A stretch of DNA of 64,000 bases from Actinoalloteichus_B caeruleus. GTDB taxonomy: Bacteria > Actinomycetota > Actinomycetes > Mycobacteriales > Pseudonocardiaceae. Location of the stretch: the NCBI RefSeq assembly GCF_000718005.1, contig NZ_JODV01000002.1; one strand, written 5' to 3'. The translations under genes were made by a program, and so were the position numbers. A model generated the notes under the pieces. The model searched no databases. It was not told the origin of the DNA and saw only the letters and a program-made list of their open reading frames with translations. How positions within the stretch are numbered: position 1 is the first letter of the stretch; each line of letters starts with the position of its first letter. Positions 44,401-54,300 of this stretch are shown here, piece by piece.

Positions 44401-46047
44401 ATGGCCGAGGTCGTGCTCAACGGAGTCGGGGTGAGCCCGGGACGGGCAGCCGGGCCGGTGGTGCGGATCACCGAACCGGTGCTCGATCCGCCAGCCGGCC
44501 CGCCGCCCGTTGATCCGACCGCCGAGGCCGCCCGCATCCGGCCGGCCGGCGCCGCCGTGGCCGGTCGCCTGCGTGCCCAGGCCGCGCGGGCGGAGGGCGA
44601 GTCCGCCGAGGTGTTGGAGACCACCGCCGTGATGGCGGAGGACCCCTCCCTGCTCGGGAAGGCGGAACAGCTCGTGGCCAGCGGTCCGCTGCCCGCGGCC
44701 AGGGCGGTGCACGAGGCCGCCGAGGAGTTCGTCACCGCGCTGCGCGCGGCCGGCGGCTACATGGCGGAACGGGCCCGGGACGTGATCGACGTCCGGGACA
44801 GGCTCGTCACCGAACTGCTCGGGCGGGCGGCGCCGGGCATCCCGGTGTTGGACCAGCCGAGCGTGCTGCTCGCCAGGGACCTCGCTCCCGCGGACACCGC
44901 CGGTCTCGACCCGTCGGTGGTGCTCGCCCTGGTCACCGAGGAGGGCGGTCCCACCAGCCACACGGCGATCCTCGCGCGTTCCCTGGGGATCCCGGCCGTG
45001 GTCGCCTGCCAGGGAGTGCTGGAGCTGGACCCCGCCGCCCTCGTCGTCGACGGGGGCCTTGGCACCGTGGTGGAGGCGGCCCCGGAGGTGACCGTCGTGA
45101 CCGCCGACCGGCCGCCGGAGGCGCACTGGGACGGGGTCGGCCGCACCTCGGACGGCCACCAGGTGGCGTTGCTGGCCAACGTCGGGTCCGCACCGGACTC
45201 GGCGGAGGCGGTCCGGGCCGGCGCGGAGGGTGTCGGGCTCTTCCGCACCGAGTTCTGCTACCTCGGGGCCACCCGGGAGCCCTCGGCGCAGGACCAGCAC
45301 GAGGCGTACCGGCGGGTCCTGGCCCCCTTCCGGGGCAAGCCGGTGGTCGTGCGCACCCTCGACGCCGGGGCCGACAAGCCGATCCCGTTCCTCGACCAGC
45401 ACGGGGAGCCCAACCCGGCGCTCGGTGTGCGCGGGCTGCGGCTCGGACGGGTCCACGAGGACGTGCTGGACAGGCAGTTGGGCGCCATCGTCGCCGCGGC
45501 GACCGACAGCGGAGCGGTCGTCTCCGTGATGGCCCCGATGGTGGCCACGCCGGCCGAGGCCGCGTGGTTCGCGGCCCGGGCCAGGGCGGCGGGGGTGGAA
45601 CGGGTGGGGGTGATGGTCGAGGTGCCCTCGGCCGTGCTCACCGCCGACGAGATCCTGGATGTCGTCGACTTCGTCAGCGTGGGGACCAACGACCTGGCCC
45701 AGTACACCCTGGCGGCGGACCGGCAGCTCGGCGCGGTCGCCCAGCTCACCGACCCCTGGCAGCCCGGCCTGCTCCGCCTGCTCCGCCTGCTCGGGCGGTC
45801 CGCCGGGGCGGCCGGGAAGCCGGTGGGTGTCTGCGGGGAGGCGGCGGCGGATCCCGACCTGGCGGCCGTCCTCGTCGGCCTGGGAGTCAGCAGCCTGTCG
45901 ATGAACCACCCGGCGTTGGCGCCGGTGGGCGCCCGGTTGGCCGGGGTGGACCTGGCCCGCTGCCGGGCGGCGGCCGAGGCGGCGTTGGCGGCGGCGGAGC
46001 CCTCGGCCGCCAGGGCCGCCGCCCGGCTGGAACTCGCCCGGCGCTGA
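44401..46047 (+). CDS. ptsI: PTS enzyme I (phosphoenolpyruvate-protein phosphotransferase)
   Basis: The 548-aa enzyme takes phosphate from PEP and passes it to HPr. The phosphohistidine is His187 in GGPTSHTAIL; the PEP-binding barrel has GVGLFRTEFCYL, DFVSVGTNDLAQYTL and the catalytic cysteine in GVCGEAA (about residue 477). Length is slightly below that of E. coli EI (575), the actinobacterial norm. No HPr, EIIA or sugar permease is in the window, so its partners lie elsewhere. ATG 44401 has GGAAGGGAG upstream. Confidence 0.95.
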   Translation: MAEVVLNGVGVSPGRAAGPVVRITEPVLDPPAGPPPVDPTAEAARIRPAGAAVAGRLRAQAARAEGESAEVLETTAVMAEDPSLLGKAEQLVASGPLPAARAVHEAAEEFVTALRAAGGYMAERARDVIDVRDRLVTELLGRAAPGIPVLDQPSVLLARDLAPADTAGLDPSVVLALVTEEGGPTSHTAILARSLGIPAVVACQGVLELDPAALVVDGGLGTVVEAAPEVTVVTADRPPEAHWDGVGRTSDGHQVALLANVGSAPDSAEAVRAGAEGVGLFRTEFCYLGATREPSAQDQHEAYRRVLAPFRGKPVVVRTLDAGADKPIPFLDQHGEPNPALGVRGLRLGRVHEDVLDRQLGAIVAAATDSGAVVSVMAPMVATPAEAAWFAARARAAGVERVGVMVEVPSAVLTADEILDVVDFVSVGTNDLAQYTLAADRQLGAVAQLTDPWQPGLLRLLRLLGRSAGAAGKPVGVCGEAAADPDLAAVLVGLGVSSLSMNHPALAPVGARLAGVDLARCRAAAEAALAAAEPSAARAAARLELARR

Positions 46048-46206
46048 CCAGTCGGGAGCGGTGGGTGGGCCTGGTGGTGGTCGTCCGCCGCACCCGGGCT
46101 GGGCCCGACCCGCCATCGGCCCGGCGGACCAGCTACCGGTGGTCGGGACGGTCGGACGGTCCAGGGCGCGGTGGTCGCGTGCCTCCGACTCCGACCCCGT
46201 CGTCCC

Positions 46207-47313
46207 TCATCCCGCTCGGGGCAGGTCGTCGCCCGCGCCGTCCGCCGCCGGAGCGGCGAGCAGCCGACGGATGTCGCGGACGGCGTCGCGACCCGCCCGG
46301 TTCGCTCCGACGGTGCTCGCGGAGGGGCCGTATCCGACCAGGTGGACCCGGGGGTCGGCCACCACCCGCGTCCCGTCCATGACGATCCCGCCGTGCCGGG
46401 TGCGCAGTCGCAGCGGGGCCAGGTGGTCCAGGGCGGGGCGGAAGCCCGTGCACCACAGGACGACGTCGACGTCCTCGTGGTGCCCGTCCGGCCACGCCAC
46501 GCCGGTGGGGGTCAGCCGCTGGAACATGGGCCGTCGTGCCAGTCGCCCCGCCTCCCACGCCGCCAGGGCGTCCGGTGGGAGTACGAGCCCGGTGGCGCGC
46601 ACGACGCTGCCGGGCGGTCGCCCCGCCCGCACCTCGCGGTCGACCGAGGCCACGGCCTCCCGCCCCCGGTCCTGGTCGAAGGGTCCCCGGCGGATGTCAG
46701 GCGGGTTCCTGGTCACCCACACCGTGCTGGCCACCTCGTCGATCTCCAGCAGGAGTTGGACGGCCGACGACCCGCCGCCGACGACCACGACCCGCTGGCC
46801 CGCGAACTCCTCGGGACCCCGGTAGTCGGCGGTGTGCAGCTGTCGGCCACCGAACAGTTCCTGCCCGGGGTACCTCGGCCAGAAGGGGCGGCGCCAGGTG
46901 CCCGTGGCGTTGATGAGGGCCCGCGCCGCGTACCCGCCGTCGTCGGAGTCGACCAGGAGCCGGCCGGCGGGTCCGGGGCGCACCGACCGCACCATGACCG
47001 GGCGTCGCACCGGGAGGTCGAACTCGCGCTCGTAGTCGGCGAAGTACCGGGGCACCGCCACGGCGGCGGCCTCGCTCTCGTCGACGGCGGGGACGGGCAT
47101 GCCGGGCAGTTGGTGGATGCCGTGCACGGTCCGCATGGTCAGGGTCGGCCACCGCTCGCCCCACGCGCCACCGGGCCGGGTCGCCCCGTCGAGCACCACG
47201 AAACCCGAGCCGGGCGGGAGACCGGCCCTCGCCAGGGAGTGGGCGCTGGACAGCCCGGCCTGCCCCGCACCGATGACGACGACGTCGACCCGCGTGACCT
47301 GGGAGGTGCTCAC
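46207..47313 (-). CDS. FAD-dependent NAD(P)-binding oxidoreductase (FMO/CzcO-like)
   Basis: The 368-aa flavoprotein has two dinucleotide folds: an N-terminal FAD-binding GAGQAGLSSA and a second NAD(P)-binding VVVGGGSSAVQLLLEI about residue 165. The TRNPPDIRRGPFDQDRG and VLWCTGFRPALDHL motifs are typical of CzcO/YpdA-like flavin-containing monooxygenase-type proteins. The substrate is unknown. GTG 47313 has GAGG about 6-8 nt upstream and starts at the conserved DVVVIGAG strand. It converges on ptsI and opens a run of minus-strand accessory genes. Confidence 0.88.
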   Translation of the reverse strand: MSTSQVTRVDVVVIGAGQAGLSSAHSLARAGLPPGSGFVVLDGATRPGGAWGERWPTLTMRTVHGIHQLPGMPVPAVDESEAAAVAVPRYFADYEREFDLPVRRPVMVRSVRPGPAGRLLVDSDDGGYAARALINATGTWRRPFWPRYPGQELFGGRQLHTADYRGPEEFAGQRVVVVGGGSSAVQLLLEIDEVASTVWVTRNPPDIRRGPFDQDRGREAVASVDREVRAGRPPGSVVRATGLVLPPDALAAWEAGRLARRPMFQRLTPTGVAWPDGHHEDVDVVLWCTGFRPALDHLAPLRLRTRHGGIVMDGTRVVADPRVHLVGYGPSASTVGANRAGRDAVRDIRRLLAAPAADGAGDDLPRAG

Positions 47314-47710
47314 GCCCACCTCAACACCCGAACGGCCGTGGAGCTTCCCGCGCTGGTGGAGCCGGGCCGGCCAACCGCCGTGAGGGGTGGTGGCCGCGTG
47401 CTCCCCACCGCTCGGAGCGCCGCACCGAGGGGACGCCGGGCGGAACCCCGTGCCGAGGCGGGGGCGGCCGGTCGGTCGTTCGGCGGGAGACCCGCCGGCT
47501 CCGGCCGACCCGAGGTGGCCCGCACCCCGGATCCCCCCACCGGCGCGGACGGTCCTCGTCCCGCCACCGGGAGCGCCCAAGCCCCAGGCGGGCCACGGCC
47601 GTTGTCGCCGGCCGACCCGAGCGTCCCCGCGGAGGGGGTGCGCCGCCGCTCGCCAGCGGTACCGCCGGCACGCGGCGTGGGGAGTGGGCTGCCCGGGGAG
47701 GAGGTGGAAG
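47314..47710. other. Intergenic between two minus-strand genes
   Basis: About 400 bp with no supported gene. Open frames here are low-complexity and lack start signals. It should hold the promoter of the flavoprotein gene, but no TANNNT element stands out. Confidence 0.45.
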
Positions 47711-48412
47711 TCAGTGCTCCCGGTGGGCCTTCCGCCACAGCATGCCGGCGGCGCCGTGACCGTGGTGTTCGGTGGCAGCCGATTCGTCGTGCCGAGCTCG
47801 ACCACCGTGCCGACCGAGGTGGTGCCACCCCTCGTGCTTCCCGTGCCCGTGATGCCGCCGGGACTCGTGGTGCCCGTGGTGTTCGTGACCGCGCCCCTCA
47901 CCGGCTCCGCGGTGCCGGCAACGCCCGTGGTGCGCCGCCGCACCGCCGGCGCGCAGCAGTGCCTTGCGCCTGCGGTGCCGCCGGAGGGCCGCGCGGTGCA
48001 CGACCCCTTCCACCACCATGCCCACGCCAGCGCCCACCAGCCAGATGTCCTTGGCCAGCGGGAGCCCCTGTTCGGTGGGACGAACGCTGCCCTTGTGCCG
48101 CGTCCCGGGAGTCCGCAGGTACATGCCCACCAGGCCGGCCGAGAAGGCGGTCAGGCCGACCCCCGCCACCCCGGTCGGAACCAGGGGGATGAGCAGCGCG
48201 GCACCGAGGCCGATCTCGGCGGTCGAGAGGAGCCGCACGAACTGCTTCGGCTCCATCGACTTCAGGAACGGGTAGGCGCCGGCCGCCGCGCCGTGCAGAC
48301 CGGCGGCAGCCTCGTCGTCCGCGTCCCGCTTGCTCAGACCCGAGTTGAGGATGAAGGTCCCCGCCGCGAGCCGGCTGGGCCAGTGCCCGAGGCTGGTCAT
48401 CGGTCGTATCAC
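47711..48412 (-). CDS. DoxX family membrane protein with histidine-rich tail
   Basis: The 233-aa protein is a DoxX-like four-helix membrane protein: GHWPSRLAAGTFILNSGLSK, LLSTAEIGLGAALLIPLVPT, GLTAFSAGLVGMYLRTP and KDIWLVGAGVGMVVEGVVH are the core segments. The C-terminal about 80 residues are cytosolic and extremely rich in His, Arg and Gly (for example HEHHGHHESRRHHGHGKHEG), a likely metal-binding tail. GTG 48412 is used because GGAGG is 5 nt upstream; GTG 48418 overlaps that site. A role in redox or metal handling is inferred only from the composition. Confidence 0.82.
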   Translation of the reverse strand: MIRPMTSLGHWPSRLAAGTFILNSGLSKRDADDEAAAGLHGAAAGAYPFLKSMEPKQFVRLLSTAEIGLGAALLIPLVPTGVAGVGLTAFSAGLVGMYLRTPGTRHKGSVRPTEQGLPLAKDIWLVGAGVGMVVEGVVHRAALRRHRRRKALLRAGGAAAHHGRCRHRGAGEGRGHEHHGHHESRRHHGHGKHEGWHHLGRHGGRARHDESAATEHHGHGAAGMLWRKAHREH

Positions 48413-48666
48413 ACGCACCTCCGACGGCGTCGCCCGGCCGGTCCGGGCAGCCTCCCGACGCTAACCCCGCCCCACGGCGGCGGCCAGCCGACGACGGCTT
48501 CGGTCGGTACCGGTCTGGGCCGGGAGGGCACCCCGGGCGGGAAGCGCGGTCCGAGCCGTTCCGTTCCGCGAGCGGTGCCGATCCGCCCGCCGCACGCCGG
48601 GGTTCTCGGGACCCGTTCGCGCGGCGGGGAGGACCCGCCGCGCGGCCACCGGGCCTCGGTCAGCCG

Positions 48667-50256
48667 TCAGCGGTTGGTGTCGCCGAGCACCGGGGGAGCC
48701 ACCATCCGCCCGTCCCCGAAGATGTCGTCGGTCTCCTGGAGGAACGAGGCACGGGTGTGCTCCTTGTCCTCGGCGTTCTGCCCGCCTCGGCCGCCGCCGG
48801 CACCCATGCCGCCGCCCATACCGCCACCCATGCCACCGGCACCCATACCGCCCATGCCCCGGGCGCCGCCCATACCCGCACCGGGACCGCCCGCGCCCGA
48901 GCTGCCACCAGGGCCGAAACCACCGCCGCCCCCGCTGCCGCCCGGTCCGAAGCCGCCGCCACCGGGGCCGAAACCTCCGGGGCGCATGCCACTACCCGGG
49001 CCGCCCCCACCTGGTCCACCGCCGAAGCCGCCGCCACCAGGAAGCCCACCGAGCGGGCCGGGGAGACCGCCGCCACCGGGGCCACCGCCACCCGGTAGCC
49101 CTCCGCCGGGGAACCCACCCCCCGGGCCACCACCGCCCGGCAGGGGGGGCAGGTTGCCGCCGGGCAGGTTGCCGCCCGGGTAGTTCGGGTTGTTGGGCAC
49201 CCAGTCGGGGCGGACGTTGCCCGGGCCGTCAGAGCCAGGGGGGTTGCCGCCGGGGTAGTTACCGCCGGGAAGGCCGCCGCCCCCGCCGCCGCCACCACCG
49301 CCGCCAGGAAGTCCACCGCCGCCACCGGGCAGACCGCCCCCGCCGCCACCGCCACCGCCACCGGGAAGGCTTCCCCCGCCGCCGGGCAGGCCCCCGCCAC
49401 CGCCGGGAAGGCCGCCACCGCCGCCGGGCAGGCCCCCGCCGCCCGGACCGTCGCCCGGCCGGCCGTACCGGTCCAGGCTGCCCTCACCGACCGGGGTGCG
49501 GATGTTGGACCGGTCGACCGTTCCGTCACCGTCCCCACCCGTGATGGAGGGCGGCGGAGCGAACGCGGGCATGCTGCTGTCCGTCGTCTGGAAAGTCGAC
49601 TCCAGCGTGCCCATGACCTGCACGGCCTCTTCGTGCGCGGCGACGGCGCGTTCGTAGGTCTCGACGGCCTCGTTGCCGATGGCGATCATCTCGAGCGGGT
49701 TGGCCGTGGTCAATATCCGCCGTTGGAACTCGGCCCGGTCGTATTCGACCGGTTCCGGCATCCGTTGTCTCGCCTCGGACGCGGCGAAGGCCTGCTGTTC
49801 CACCTGCGCGGACGTGGCGTGGTACGCCTGGCTGCTCTCCCCGGTCCACTCGCCGAGGGAGGCGACGGCGGCGAAGGCCGCGTCGGCGGACTCGCCCTCC
49901 CAGTCGGCGCCGTTGTCGGCGAGTGACCTCAGCTCCTCGAAGTCCTCGACGAACTCGTTGCCGATGCTGTTCCAGGTCTCGCCGACAGCGTGGGTGTGCT
50001 CGGGCTCGTTGCCCTCGTCGACCCACTGCTTGAGCTCCGGGTGCCCCGACGAGGCGTAGTTGTGGCAGCTCGTGAGCATCGGGTCCCGGTGGTCCAGACC
50101 CTGGTTGAGCTTCTCGCCCCGATTCCTGATCAACTGGTTGTTCATCCAGGTCGAGGGCAGTTTCAAGACATCCCCGAAGGACTCCAGGGTCGGGCTTTCC
50201 TGTCTCTGGTACTCGGACTGCGTGAAGTCTGGTTCCTGGGTTTCGGCGTCGGTCAT
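48667..50256 (-). CDS. WXG-type protein with glycine-rich repeat tail
   Basis: The 529-aa protein has a helical N-terminal half (about 1-245) with a WxG-like turn (DWEGESADAAFAAV) resembling type VII (ESX) substrates of the WXG100/PPE superfamily, then about 270 residues dominated by LPGGGGG-type repeats and PGGN units, and a short charged C-terminus (EDKEHTRASFLQETDDIFGD). No Sec signal peptide is present, consistent with ESX export. No ESX machinery gene lies in the window. ATG 50256 has GGGGAG upstream. Family identity is inferred; a structural surface protein is possible. Confidence 0.72.
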   Translation of the reverse strand: MTDAETQEPDFTQSEYQRQESPTLESFGDVLKLPSTWMNNQLIRNRGEKLNQGLDHRDPMLTSCHNYASSGHPELKQWVDEGNEPEHTHAVGETWNSIGNEFVEDFEELRSLADNGADWEGESADAAFAAVASLGEWTGESSQAYHATSAQVEQQAFAASEARQRMPEPVEYDRAEFQRRILTTANPLEMIAIGNEAVETYERAVAAHEEAVQVMGTLESTFQTTDSSMPAFAPPPSITGGDGDGTVDRSNIRTPVGEGSLDRYGRPGDGPGGGGLPGGGGGLPGGGGGLPGGGGSLPGGGGGGGGGGLPGGGGGLPGGGGGGGGGGGLPGGNYPGGNPPGSDGPGNVRPDWVPNNPNYPGGNLPGGNLPPLPGGGGPGGGFPGGGLPGGGGPGGGGLPGPLGGLPGGGGFGGGPGGGGPGSGMRPGGFGPGGGGFGPGGSGGGGGFGPGGSSGAGGPGAGMGGARGMGGMGAGGMGGGMGGGMGAGGGRGGQNAEDKEHTRASFLQETDDIFGDGRMVAPPVLGDTNR

Positions 50257-51334
50257 GGTGCTGCTCCCCGAAGTGCTGGCCGCAACAAGGAAATCACCGT
50301 TCCCCGACGAACCCGGACCGGCTCTCCCCAGCTTGGTCCGGATGCCCGGAGGTCGTCGGTCCGTGCGCGGCGGCCGGGTGCGCACGGGCGGCGGGACGCC
50401 CCGCCCCCGCTGACCGCCGACGTGGTGCCGGTCGCCCCCGTCGTCGGAGGAACGGTGGCCGTGATCGCGTGGTGGTCCTTGGTGCTGTCTGGTCGTGTGG
50501 ACGTGCCGACCGGTCGCCCGCCGCCGGGGCGGACGGGACGCCGGTCTGGTTGGTGCGGGTGGGCCGTGCGGGAGGTGGTGCCGGATCCCGCCGGCCCAGG
50601 CTTCCTGGGCGGGTGAGCCGTGTTCGGGGGCGGAGTGCCCTCGCCGGAGGGGCGGGAGGCGCGGTCCGGCAGGCTCGGCTCGCTCGCCAGGAGGGCGCGC
50701 GGGGGCGCGGGCCGGCGCTCGGCCGTCACGGAGGTCCGTGCTCGCCGTGGAGCGGAGTCGCCGCCGCTCGACCCGACCTCGGGGGAACCGACGAGCGGGC
50801 ACGCTCTCCGTGCGGGCGAGGACCACGGGGCCGGCGCTGACGGCCAGTGGATCGCCTCCCGCCGCGCGGTGGGCGCGTGCCGGCGACCCGGCGCCCGGAC
50901 CGCGTGCTCGCGCGGGACCAGCGAGGGCGAGCGCGCGGTCCGGCGGTCGACGGTGCCCGGGGCGTCCGGTGACGCGACGAGGCGCTCCCCACCCTGTTCG
51001 GTCGCCATCCGCGGCCCTTCCGATGCTCGTCAGCCGGGCGGGGACGGTGCACACACCGCCGGCTGGTGATTCCCCTCTGTGAAGTTAGCAGGCGTGAGAA
51101 GGGTGTGAGGGGCACTTCGGGAACACCGTCGATCCGAATCGGACCCAGGCGCGAACTCCGTGTCCGCACACCGTCTCGTGCAGACCGCGCGCGCGGAGCG
51201 CGTCCAGGTTTCGCCTGGTCATCGACCTGGGCCGTGTGCCGGCCCCGCGCGGCGGACGGCCCCGGGAACCGGAGCGGTTCCCGGGGCCGTCGAGGCCTGG
51301 CGTCAAGGGCGGGCGGCGGTCACCCTGGGCGAGA
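50257..51334. other. Long region without a supported gene
   Basis: About 1.1 kb upstream of the WXG-type gene. Several frames stay open on both strands, but none has both a start signal and protein-like composition. A minus-strand frame starting ATG 51008 begins protein-like (MATEQGGERLVASPDAPGTV) and becomes arginine/proline-rich, so a decayed gene is possible. A short lower-G+C patch near 51065-51110 (GTGAAGTTAGCAGGCGTGAG) looks like a promoter zone. The right end holds a hairpin. Confidence 0.45.
51256..51290. terminator. Hairpin terminator, 16-bp perfect stem
   Basis: 51256-51271 pairs perfectly with 51275-51290 around a 3-nt loop, about 45 nt downstream of the stop of the minus-strand secreted hydrolase gene. 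No T-run. Confidence 0.7.
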
Positions 51335-54300
51335 TCAGCGCACGGTCACCCGCACCCGCTCCGTCACCCCGTTCACCGCCAGTTCGAGGGACGCCGTTCC
51401 CGCCCGAAGCCCCCGGACCTGACCGGTGGCCGGGTCGAAGGAGGCCACGTGTTCCGGGCCGGGCTCGGAGGTCGAGGCGCCAGCGACGTGCAGTCCGTCC
51501 GAGCCGGACCACGACCCGGCCACCGGGTAGGCCACCGGGACGGTCCGGCCGTCCTGGTGGACCTCGGCCACCACCTCGCCGGTCCCGCCGATCGCCAGCT
51601 CGTCCGGGACCTCGACCGACAGCCCGTCCACGTGCGGCCGCATCTCGACGCGCATCGGCAGCTCCTCCCGGCTCGGGTCCAGGTGCAGCAGGCTCCACCC
51701 CGTGAAGCCGCCCGACTCGGGCCGCGCTGACGGGCCCTTGCCGGCGTTGCCGTTGATCCAGTAGGGCACGCCATCCACCCGCGAGGCGTGGAACAGTCCC
51801 GCGTGGGCGGTGATGACGGCGGCGGGTTTGCCGGACTCCAGTTCGAACTCCGTCAGCCACCCGGCGATGAGGTCGGCCTCCCTGGAGTCGGCGAGCCGCG
51901 AGTTCGCCGCGGGCCCCGGGTCGACGGTCGGGTGGTGCATCGCCACGAGGACCCCGTCCACGTCCGGGTCGGACACCGCCGAGTCCAGGGCGTCCCGCAG
52001 CATCTCCACCTGGTCGAACCCGCCACCGCGCAGCGTGCCGTACGCGCTGTTCAGCAACACCATCCGAATTCCCCCGTGGTCGGCGACCTGGAAGGGAGCG
52101 CCGAACGCGGCCTGGAACTCGCTGATGTCACCCGGGCCGGAGATCTCGTGGTTGCCGGGCACGTAGTACCAGGGCACGGAGTCGCCCAACTCCTCGTCGA
52201 GGATCCGGCGGGCCACCGCGAAGTCCTCGGCGAACCCCCGGTCCACCAGGTCGCCGTTGATCAACACCACATCCGGCTCGGACGCCAACGCCTCGCGGAA
52301 GGACCTCCTCGCCTGCCTGGCCGCCTCGCCGTCCGGGGAGTCGGCGGTGAACTGGGCGTCGCTGACCACGGCCACCCGCAGGCCTCCCGCCGGTCCCCGC
52401 GGGGCCGCGCCCAGCACCGAGGGGTCCCGGGGAGCACCGGGTGGCGGTACCTCGGCGACGGGGGAGACAGCGGCGGTGAGGTCGTCGAAGACCACCCTGC
52501 CCTCGTACTGGCTGTTCCCGTCGGTCTCGGCGAGGTAGACGCGGTGCACCCGCAGCGGACCGGCCAGTCCTCCCGGCACGGTCGCCTCCACGTAGCGCCA
52601 GCCCGTCCAGTCCACGGCGGCGGCGAGGTCCAGGATCGTGGCCACCCCACCGTTGTCCCGGAGGTCCAGCCTCGGCCACGCCCCGCGCCCGTCCCCGTTG
52701 ATCCACACACCGATCCGCTGGGTGCCCGCCGGCAGTGCGAGGTCGCCCCGGGCGGCGACGTAGGCGGCCCTGGTCGCCGTGGTGCCGGTGAACCCGTAGT
52801 CCAGGGCGATCCCGGTGCCGCCGTCGCGGCCGGGAGCCGAGGAGATCGCCGAGTCGACGACGGCGGGGAAGCCGGTGGCCTGCCAGGCGGCGAGGTCGTC
52901 CATGCTGGACAGCACGTGGTCCTCGGTCCCGACCGACACCCCGACGGCGGCGCGCAGTCCGCCGACGGTCGCCTCGACCACGGTCGATCCGCTGGGCACC
53001 AGGGCGGTGACGGCGAAACCGTCCTCGTGCGGGGTGATCCGCACGACGTCCCGGTCGTAGTCCAGCGACACGTCGGCCGGTTCGACCCACGTGCCGAACC
53101 CGTCGCCGTCGTACCCGAGGACCGTGAAGTGCCCGACGGCGCCGTCACCGGCGAGGGCGACCTGACCGATGTCGGTACCCAACCGGACCGGGGTGCCCAA
53201 CACCCTCAGTTCCACCTCCGAGCGAGTGCCGTCCCGGCCGGCCGCGACGGTGACCGTCCGGGGGCCGTCGACACCCGGCGCGCCCGGACGGGCCCGGAAC
53301 ACACCGCGACCGACCTGACCGAGCCGTTGCGGGGTGACCGACCACCTCGGGGTGGCGGCGACGGCCGCGCCGGTCTCGTCGTGGCCGTGGGCCACGAGCC
53401 GGCGGCCGAGCCCGCCGAGGACCCGCTCCGAGTCGGCACCGGTGACGGCGGGTTCCACGCGGTAGCCGGTCAGTTCGCCGCTGCCCTCCGGCGTCACCAG
53501 ACCCAGCCCGTTGGGCACCGTCCGCTCGCCGCCGTCCGACGGCGAGTTGCGGACACTGGGTTCGGCGTCGCCCACGGGGCGGGCCAGCATCGTGGAGGAA
53601 CCGCCGCCGTCGAGGTTGAGGGCGTGGTGCGCTCCCAGCGACCGCAGGTAGTGGCCCAGCTCCCGCTCCGTCATCCCCCGGCTGCTCGCCTGCCGTCCGT
53701 CGATGGTGACCAGCCAGAAGCGCTCGCCGTCCTCCGAGAAGCCCACCGCCGTCCTCGGGTGCAGGGCCACGTCGTCGACCGGCAGGACCGCACCGTCCCT
53801 GACCAGGACCCGGTTCCCGCCGACGGCGACGGCGATGTCCTCGACGTCCGAGCGCACGTCGACGTCCAGTCCCACCGCGTCCCCGACCGACAGCGCGCCG
53901 AGGAGGTCCGCCCCGCCGTCACGGCCGAGGAGGAACTGGCTCCCGTCGGCCACCGGCCCGGCGGATGGCGCCTCCCGGACCGCGACCACTCGTCCGTCCC
54001 GGACCTCCACCTCCGAGACGCGGTCGGCGCCGACGACGGCCGTCGTCCGGTCGGACTCCCCCCACAGCGGGGTGAACACGCCGATGCCGCCGGCGGCCAC
54101 GACCGGCGAGTTGAAGTTGCTCGCCGGGACGGACTCCCCACCGGGAAGGGTCACCGAGGCCTCCAGGAAGACCTCCGTGAGGGAGGCCAGGCCCTCCTCG
54201 GTGAAGGTGGCGGTCAGGTTGCGACCGTCGGCCGGGGCGTGCCGCAACGTGCCGTCGTCGATGCCCACCCCGAGAGGAGCGCCGGTGGCGTTGATGTCGA

